64,000 bases of DNA, from assembly GCA_022592435.1 (NCBI GenBank), contig JABYQS010000081.1:1-64000 (forward strand), in the 5' to 3' direction. The notes beneath the pieces were generated by a model that did not search any database, was not told where the DNA came from, and saw only the letters and a list, made by a program, of their open reading frames with translations. The position numbers and the translations under genes are program-made. Shown here piece by piece: positions 53,839 through 64,000 of the stretch; the first letter of the stretch is position 1, and every line of letters begins with the position of its first letter. Source of the stretch: Cerioporus squamosus. Taxonomy: Eukaryota; Basidiomycota; Agaricomycetes; Polyporales; Polyporaceae.

Positions 53839-56506
53839 TCAATCCCAATCAAATCCGAAATCCGGAGGGACACCATCGCCTACGGGCGGCGCGCCTTCCA
53901 CAGAGTCCCCCGAATCCGACTGCGGATCCTCGAGTCTGAGAGACCGCTCGGCCTCCTCCTCCTCCTCCTCCCGGCTCTCCTCTAGATCTGGGAGCGAGGA
54001 ACCATCGCTCCCCTTGCGCTTCTTCGCAGGTCGTTCATCTTCGTCTTGACTGTATCCGTAATCGCGACACGGGTACGACGACGAGAAGTTGTTGTTCTTG
54101 CGTGGAGCCACCCTCGTGCCCTTGAACAGGTCCTTGCACTTGGTGCTCGTCTCCGGCCATTGCACCGCCTCACCCCTCTCACCGTCAACGCCCGATGTAT
54201 AGTGCACGAAGAGGTCGAAGAGCGCGTCATGATTGCACAGTAGGGGTTCGGCTGCTACGCTCCTTTGGGCAACGAAGGAGCCTTGGGGCTTCGCCGCGTT
54301 CTCCTCTGGCAAATCGTTCGGACGCGGCCGCTTGGCGAATCTGGCAGTGCGCGACTCGGTCTTTTGCTTGAGGTGCACCGGACGCTCCTCGAGAGGGTCA
54401 TATGCCTGACGAAGGCGGTCGACATCGATCGTGGCGTAATGCTGGGAACATAGCTCGGCGATGTCGACGAGTAGGCGGTTGAGGGTGGGATTGTTGAAGA
54501 CAACCATAGGCGGGTCCGAGGATCGCATCAGCTTGAGCTTGCTCATGCCGCCAATATGTGCGCCGTCCGATTCGCGCACACGTACAGCGTCGTAGGTGTG
54601 CTCTACTATATTGGCCAGCTCCCCGGTGACGTCGGTCTCGTGATAGCGGAGGACGCAGTAGTGGTAGACGTGTATGAAAGACTCGACGTCGTCTGAGAGC
54701 TTGTACGGCTTTCCGGGGAATAGCAAGGACAACGCAGAGCGGTAATACCAGGTTCCCTGAAGGATGCATGAGTTGCCGTTATCATTACCATTACGAACAG
54801 ATGGAACCTACGGTGCGGTCGGGTGTCCTTGGTTGCTGATCAGGCGACATCTGTTCCGCATACTTGCACAAGTCCCAGTCGCATAGTATCGCATATCGGG
54901 TTGTCTCGCGACGACCGTCCTCGTAGATCATAATGTTGCTAACACTGACATCCCTGTGTAAAACCCCTGCTTTTTTCCAGGCAGAGCGATGGGCTGGCCA
55001 AGGTCTCAGCATGATGAGTGTCAGAAGCATGTCACAAAATTTACCATTGAGGGCATCGACCACCAACATCGTCAGTTCTTCGAAGTCTGCGAAGTCCGTC
55101 AAAGGTCGACAGACTTCTTTGATCAAGAGGCGATAATGGCCGCGAGCAGCCCGCGAGGAATTGATGATGCCGTGGGTCCTGGTAAGCTGCCACGAGCCAT
55201 CGGGGTTAGGAACGTTCTCATAGCCCAAGCACGTAAGGACGCCCTCGGTGACCCCCTGGCGCTTCAACCTCTCATACACTTCGTGCTCAGGTTGCATCCG
55301 CTCGAGGTCAAGCCGCCACGACTCCTTGATGAACCTGACCTCGTTGTCATCGATGTCGTACGCCAGGTAACCGCGGGTGCAGCGACCATACAGTGCGGGG
55401 CTGGCAAATGTGGGGCGACCTATGATGTATCGCTTACCGCACATCGTGAGTTGACACGGAGGCCACTGAGTCGAGATGGGACCGGAAGCCAAATCATCTG
55501 GATCCATGGACAGAGCGTGGTATATTTGCTGCTGGATGTAGTCGGTGGGAGCGTCGGGAGCGTAGTTAAGCATCGCCTGCACATGCTCGTCCTTGGCGAG
55601 CTCGACGGTCGGGTCAAATCCCAGCTCCTCGGGTGACATGGATGTGATGCGCCAGAAGAAGGTGTGGAGGGTGATGTCGGAACGAGTACCGTAGTTGAAT
55701 GGCTCGGAGACGAGGGTGTATGCGCGGTCGAAGTATAGGATGCGCGCCTGGTGACGGAACACGTAGAGGGCGTAGACGTGAGTACGATGGTAGCGAGCGA
55801 ATAGCTGCCCGACGTGCTTCACGAATGTGTCGAGCGCCTCAGTCCCGTAGTCGGTCTTATCCAGGTGGTGTTCGCGCTCGTCGTCGAAGGTGAAAGCGCA
55901 GTCACCGTCCTCGACCTTGACCTCAACGGGAACTACGAGCTCGGCCCACGACTCGAAGCGTCCACTCCGCTGCTTGCGGGTCTCGTTCTTGGTGGAAGTG
56001 CCACGCATAGTGGGGTCTTCGAGTCTGTCCTTGCAAAGCGAGGCATCATGGGATGTTGGGCGTTCCATCTTGAGAAAGACGCCGCCGGCTGGGTAAAGGG
56101 GTATCCTGCACTCCGAGTAGCTGCCGTCATCTCTGATAGAGGCCGGGCAACGAGGTATGACTCGAGTTACAATCGTCGGCGGTGACAAGTGCCCTTCAGA
56201 TGCCGCCCCTACGATAGACTGGGATATTTTGCACTGTATGTAGGACGTCAGCATAGCAAGCCCACGTGCATTTCGAGCAGAACCACCCACTATCTCTTCA
56301 GTGTAATATCCCTTACGAGGTGTAGGGGAAGGATGCCGTCGGCTACTCACAGTCGCAGAATGCTGACGTTTCGCGGGGGTCGGAACTGTCGTATAGTGCG
56401 CCCGTGCCATGATCTCTTCGGGAGGGTCGTCGCCGGGAATGAAGGCGTTGAACATGGTGGAGACAGAGACCTCCTTTATCTTCCTTGAAATGCTGTCGAT
56501 GTCCAT
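53839..56506 (-). CDS. FunK1-type fungal protein kinase (copy 3)
   Basis: Start 56506 (MDIDSISRKIKEVSVSTMFN, IPGDDPPEE). A long frame covers nearly the whole N-terminal part; two short introns inside it are also open (around GSARNARGLAML and GKFCDMLLTL), so they should be spliced by comparison with the paralogues. Motifs: LYPAGGVFLK, ELVVPVEVKVED, HVGQLFARYHRTHVYALYVF, FIKESWRLDLERM, HYRLLIKEVCRPLTDF, canonical catalytic loop HRDVSVSNIMIYEDG, CDWDLCK, then GTWYYRSALSLLFPGKPYKL, HVYHYCVLRYH and a complete tail with PAKKRKGSDGS, LEESREEEEEEAERS and a final DFGFDWD. The tail is almost identical at DNA level to the 50.45-50.76 kb segment of copy 2. Confidence 0.85.
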
Positions 56507-56905
56507 GTCCGCGCCGCGTCAAGCTCCTACTTTCGTCGGACTCGCGAGGGGTAGTGGTTGTGGTAGCAGGCGCAGGTGGAAGGTGAAGAGAAGTCGGGTA
56601 GAGTGGCTGACAATGATGACTGAAGCTCAAGTTCAACTTTGATTGACGCTCGAACGACCTTATACGAGAGCTCGAGCGTACACACTTGCGTTCAAGTGCT
56701 CAAACATTCACATAAGGGGTACGGGATGAAGACAACATTGAAAGTAAGCCAGCATAATATAGCGACAGCGACAGCGTGCTGGTAAGTGACGGACAAGACC
56801 GCGAGTCCGAAAAGACCATCGACCAAGCATGGCCTATCCCATGCGTCCAGTAGTCCGAGTAGGTACTGTAGTCCTCCGACCACCGAGACCGTGCTCGAAA
56901 GGTCA
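56507..56905. promoter_or_regulatory. Promoter of FunK1 copy 3
   Basis: TTGACGCTC at 56643-56651, preceded by CTCAAGTTCAACTTTGA, lies 137 bp upstream of the copy 3 start. The rest is the 3' flank of copy 4. No gene is seen. Confidence 0.45.
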
Positions 56906-59757
56906 TCAATCTTCAGCTCCCTCCTCCACGCTCTCCTCCACATCAGGTAGCGGCTGCGCAGAACCATTGTTCGCCTTGCGCTTCTTCGCAGGCCGTCCGT
57001 TGTCGCCTAAGTCCTGCCTGGGATCGTAGCTCTGACGAGACGAGGAGAAGTGATTGTTCTTGCGGGCAGCCACGCTCGTACCCTTGAACAGGTCCTCGCA
57101 CTTGGTAGTTTCCGCAGGCCATCGCACCGAGTACCCCTTCTCGTCGGGGTGCCCCGTCGCATAGCGTATGAAGAGAGCCTGGAGGTCCTTGTGCTCGTTC
57201 AACTTCGGCTCAGCAGCACGCCTGCCCTGGTCGTTCGATGTCACCGTCGACTTCTTTGCCGTAGGTGTTGGTGTCGACGGACGTTCCGGAGAGCGTTGCC
57301 GCTTGCCAGTGGGTGGTGGCGCAAACTCAGACAGTAACGCAGCCTGTGCTGGCACTGCGTTGGGGTTCTCTTGGGGCCTTTTTGGCTTCGAAGGGTCATC
57401 GTCTTCCGCAAGCTGGTCAAGGTCGATCGACGCGTAGTGCTCTGAGCAGAGCTTGGCGATATCCGTGAGGAAGGCCTTCAGGGTCTGATTCTTCGTCGGG
57501 ATGATCTGGGGCGTCGGGCTGCACATATGCTCGAGCTTCGTCTCGCTGCCCACGTGCGCGCCATCCGCTTCACGCACTTCGACGAAGTCGTAGACGCTCT
57601 CCACGTAATTGCAGAGTGTTTTGGTCTTGTTAGTCTCGTGGAAGCGCAAGACGCAGTAGTGGTAGACGTGGACGAAGGACTCGATGTCGTCAGCCAGCCT
57701 GTACGGTCGCCGTGGAAACAAGAGGGACAGCGCAGAGCGGAAGTACCATGTGCCCTGATCGTGATGTCGCAATCAGCATATGCCGCTTCGACGGTGGAAC
57801 GAGAGACGTACCGTGCGATCAGGAGTTCGTGCCTTCATATCCTTACTCATCTCTTCCTTGTACTTGCACAAGTCCCAGTCGGAGAGAATGGCGGTTCTGA
57901 CAACTTTTCCACGGCCTTCCTCGACGATCAAGATGTTGCTCACGCTGATATCTCGATGTAGAATGCCCGCCTTCTCCCAAGCTTGCCGGTGTGCTAGTAG
58001 GTCAACTCGTCAGCATGCAAGGCCGCTGTCGTGACTGGTTAAAGAGAGACCCACCAATAATTGCAAAGCACATCAACGCTGTAAGCTCCGCGAAGTCGGC
58101 AAAGTCTGTCAACGGCCGACAGACTTCCTTGATTAAGAGCCGGTAGTGACCGCGTGCAGGCCGAGGAGGACTCAGAAGCGAGTGAACCGTCGTGCGCTGC
58201 CAGGCGCCGTTTGACGGGACGTCCTCGTGCGCCAGGCAGGTCGCGACGAAGGCCACTCCTCTGTTTTGAAGTCTCTCGTACACCTTGTGCTCCGGTTGTA
58301 CTCGCTCGAGGTCAAGACGCCACGAGTCCTTCATGAACCTGACGGCCTTTCCTTCGATGTCGTATGCCAAGTATCCCCGAGTGCATCGTCCATAGAGTGC
58401 GGGACTGGCGAACATCGGACGAGCGATAATGTACCGCTTACCGCACATCGTCATCTGGTACGCAGGCCACTGACTCGAGGTAGGGGGGTCCTCCGGACGC
58501 TTGGGGTCCACGGAGAGTGCATGGTAGATCTGCTTCTCGATGTAGTCGGTGGGAGCAATGGGGGCGTACGCGAGCATGTCCTTCACGTCCTCGGGATCGG
58601 CAGGAAGGACGGTCGGGTCGAGTCCGAGCTCCTCACGAGACATGTGCGCGATGCGCCAGAAGAAGGTGTGGAGAGTGAGGTGTTTTCGGGTGCCGTACTG
58701 GAAGGGTTCAGAGACCAGCGCCCCCTGACGCTCGAAGTAGAGGAGGCGCGCGCGGTCCTTGTAGACGTAGACGGCGTAGAGGTGGACGCGGTGCTGGTGT
58801 CCGAAGATCTGGCCGACATACTCGCCAAGCTGGCCCAACGCTTCGCGACCATCGTTGCTGTCCGTGCGCAGGAACTTCGTAGGGTCGTCTTCGAAATAGA
58901 ACGCTGACTTCTGCGTGTTGATCTTCACTTCGATGGGGACTAGAATGTCGGCCCACGAGCAACGACCGACGTAGTTCTTGCGCTCCTCCTTGTCTGCTTT
59001 CGACTTCATCCTACTCTTCTTCATGAACTCCTGCGGGGAAATGGAGACGACGTCCTCGAAGCGGTCGTTCTTGAAGAAGACGCCGACGTCGACGCGTGTG
59101 GAAGTCTTCGGATCGTCGGCTGGATCGCTTGCGTCCTCACCATCGTCGGGGGTGGGTGGCGCGTCATCCGCGTCAGAGCTGTGCTTTGTATCCGTGGTAG
59201 TCCAGTTGGCGATGTCTCGCGCGATGATGGAGTGCTCGTCACCCTTCTCCTTGTTGCTCTTCTTGCTCTTCCTGCCCTTCTTGCCCTTCTGAGTTTTGCA
59301 AGACGTAACCGACTCCGCTATGCGACACTTCATATGAATCACAGAGTGAGCAAGACACGATGTGGCAGGCACTGGAAACGAGACTTACAATCGCTGTATT
59401 GAGTTTCCACTCTCGCGTGACCGACGACGCATCGGCGACATAATGGAGGTTGCTCAGGTGCTTCTTGGGAATGTTGGATCCAGGGAGATGGTCATTCAGG
59501 AAGCAATCGAGTGTCACCTGCTTCAGGTTGTACTCCATCCTTTCGAGACCGGTATATACAGGGCGGAGGGTTTTCTTGTTAGGCTGGTCGAACGCGTGAG
59601 CAGTGGCGGTCGCGCTAGCTTTAGCAGGGGTTGCGTTCGGGTCGATGCCAGGGGAATCGGAATGCACGTTGCGTTGAGCTGTGTCTGGCGTACAAGGCCG
59701 ACCACCGTCGTCGGAAGGATCGGATGGAGAGCTGTCGTGAGCAGACGGGGGAGACAT
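56906..59757 (-). CDS. FunK1-type fungal protein kinase (copy 4, most divergent)
   Basis: Start 59757 (MSPPSAHDSSPSDPSDDGG), with an extra disordered Ser/Pro/Asp head not present in copies 1-3. MEYNLKQVTLDCF...NDHLPGSNIPKK corresponds to the IPGDDPP block. A Lys/Gly-rich linker (TQKGKKGRKSKKSNKEKGDE) precedes VGVFFKNDRFEDVV, ADILVPIEVKINTQKSAFYF, QLGEYVGQIFGHQHRVHLYA, FFWRIAHMSREELGLDP, FMKDSWRLDLERVQPEHKVY and HYRLLIKEVCRPLTDF. The catalytic loop is HRDISVSNIL and the DFG equivalent SDWDLCK. Then GTWYFRSALSLLFPRRPYRL, HVYHYCVLRFH, a Pro/Arg-rich insert and a basic PAKKRKANNGS with acidic end at 56906. With intact core residues it is the best candidate for the ancestral array member. Confidence 0.85.
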
Positions 59758-60865
59758 GGTGGTTGGAGGGAGAAGACTTACGAGAAGCGCGTCCGGACTT
59801 TAGAGGGGCCTTATATGTCCGTTGATTTCGTTTTGTTCGATATATCGGGAGGTTGCCACGAGGGCGGGTACGTTTGCGGTGGGGGCTGGTAGTAGAGTGG
59901 CTCTGATGGGGAGACGAGAACGAGTCAGTCCACGGCCGGCCATTGCAACCATCATGGCCTGCTATGGTTCACTCACAGCAATTGAGAACAATCGACTGTT
60001 CGATCGCTTTGGCAAGGAGGACAATGGTACCGATAAGTACGTCGTGGTCTGGAATAGCAAGTTGAACTTGCACAAGCGCCTGTGCCAGCGACCACTTATC
60101 ACGTGGTCACGTTGAGTGATATGAGCGCCTGGGTACCTCCTTCCTCAGGAGGTCTTGGGCATCCTCAAGCTCATGAATTCAGAGTGAGTCTCGCGTTTCT
60201 TCTTCCCTTTTTCTCTAACTGAGAGGGGGTAGTCGGTTCAATTTAATGAGCCCGACTAAGTACTTACTCCTCCGCGGACGCTGTCGGTGGCTGTGAACTT
60301 GGTTCGTGTGGCTGTGCGGTAGGCCTTCCCCGGGCGATGTCCACCAAGTTCAAGCTCAGGCTTCCATCCTAGAGTGGAACCCGGTGAGATATCGGCTGCT
60401 GGCAGTATCTCCGCACTGGAGTGCTGAAGCTAGTGACAGTTGATTCTTGGCCGCTTGAAAGCAACAGTACGGATGTCTTCATCAATACAGCTCCGACAAG
60501 CTCCGCCATAACTCTGAGACGCCGGAGATGCAGCCGAGATTAAACTTGCCGCAGCTCGCCGCCGTTTTTCTGGAGTTGCGCCCACACCGGACTCGTCTCA
60601 TGCTGCATGGGCTCATAACGGTACCACAGCCTCCCCATATCTGATCTTCTCTCGTACAGCCATCCTAGTACACGGTCCTGCGTTCGGGCCACTGGTGACT
60701 GAACCGATATCCGACTTTGCCTCGGCCGTGTCAAAGCTCGCTTAATGGTCCTTGTTCTTTCATGCGCCACCCACTCGCTTGAGTACCCCTCGGTCGTCAG
60801 GACCACCCATCTCCCTCTATCCTCACTGTCCTCCCTCTTGACATCTGTACCTATCCTGCTTTCTC
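59758..60865. other. Divergent intergenic region
   Basis: Between FunK1 copy 4 (minus, start 59757) and the checkpoint kinase gene (plus, start 60866). AAGTTCAAGCTCAGG near 60348 resembles half of the FunK1 upstream motif, but TTGACGCTC is absent. A C/T-rich leader (CTCTATCCTCACTGTCC) precedes 60866. No gene is seen. Confidence 0.45.
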
Positions 60866-63501
<2,636 letters not shown>

Positions 63502-64000
63502 GCTCGCGCGCCCGGGTTGTCTTGCAGGGACCCGTCGCTTCCTTGGGCGCAACACCGCGGCGCTGCTGCTCTCAAGTTTTCGTGCACGTTAATTGCTGTT
63601 CTTTTTCGTTGTCTCGCTGCTCGATATGCTCTGATCTGTGTATATGTCCCGGACTTGTACATACCCCACAGTACTAGACTTCACTACTCAACGTAACTCT
63701 GTCAGTTCCCTTGCACACGATACCAAGCGCCAAGACAAGAAGAAACAACACGCAACGCCAACCCAACGCGGCGGAGAAGATACGAAGCGTCTCAAGCCTC
63801 AACGTCCCGGTATGCCCCAAAATCATCTCAGCTGCCATACTGAAGCTCTCTTGTCCCTCCTTGTGCGCTCAGTCGGTCGTCAGTGGTCAGTTTGCTTGGC
63901 ACAGACCCAACACGCTAGTCTGGTGCGCATCATGCCGCGGAGCCAGGGCTATGACAGAGTTAAACGCAGGCCTCGGTGCGCGACAAGGAAGGGGAAGCCG
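63502..64000. other. 3' flank of the checkpoint kinase, nothing recognised
   Basis: The first part is probably 3' UTR (T-rich CTGTTCTTTTTCGTTG). No further exon is supported before the window ends. Confidence 0.45.

Overview
The window is nuclear DNA of a filamentous Agaricomycete (Basidiomycota), probably a wood-decay type. Genes are split by many 50-70 bp introns with GTRNGT donors and YAG acceptors. The gene families are typical basidiomycete expansions: FunK1-type fungal kinases, MYND zinc-finger proteins, DUF6533-like membrane proteins, an F-box protein and a Kyakuja-Dileera-Zisupton (KDZ) transposase. All coordinates and exon models are hand-read from the DNA, and no database was consulted.

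Layout. (1) 0.3-1.4 kb: a MYND gene on the minus strand. (2) 1.4-14.0 kb: a candidate KDZ DNA transposon of about 12.6 kb. It is bounded by related inverted sequences (1414.. and ..14022) and holds a KDZ transposase (2.9-6.8 kb), a small MGRR-type ORF with a nonsense codon, a gene with a viroplasmin/RNase H1 N-terminal-like motif, and a divergent 651-codon gene. (3) 14.9-18.1 kb: two more MYND genes, one carrying a nonsense codon. (4) 18.7-20.4 kb: a degenerate DUF6533-like gene. (5) 20.6-24.7 kb: a dipeptidyl peptidase IV gene with an intact catalytic triad, two apparent single-base frameshifts and one 1 kb intron. (6) 25.4-34.6 kb: two unrecognised single-family genes, three more MYND genes and a TM protein, with a 32-bp perfect palindrome centred on a CRE in one promoter region. 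(7) 37.3-45.1 kb: three more DUF6533-like genes around an F-box gene. (8) 47.3-59.8 kb: four tandem FunK1 kinases, all on the minus strand. (9) 60.9-63.5 kb: an intact RAD53/CHK2-type checkpoint kinase (FHA plus kinase).

Themes. Most of the window is accessory, birth-and-death sequence: 6 MYND, 4 DUF6533 and 4 FunK1 paralogues in 60 kb, many with stop codons or shifts visible against a sister copy in the same window. Single-base deletions recur in unrelated genes (KDZ, DPP IV, MYND5), so residual assembly indels are a serious alternative to pseudogenisation there. The four in-frame substitutions to stop codons are harder to explain that way.
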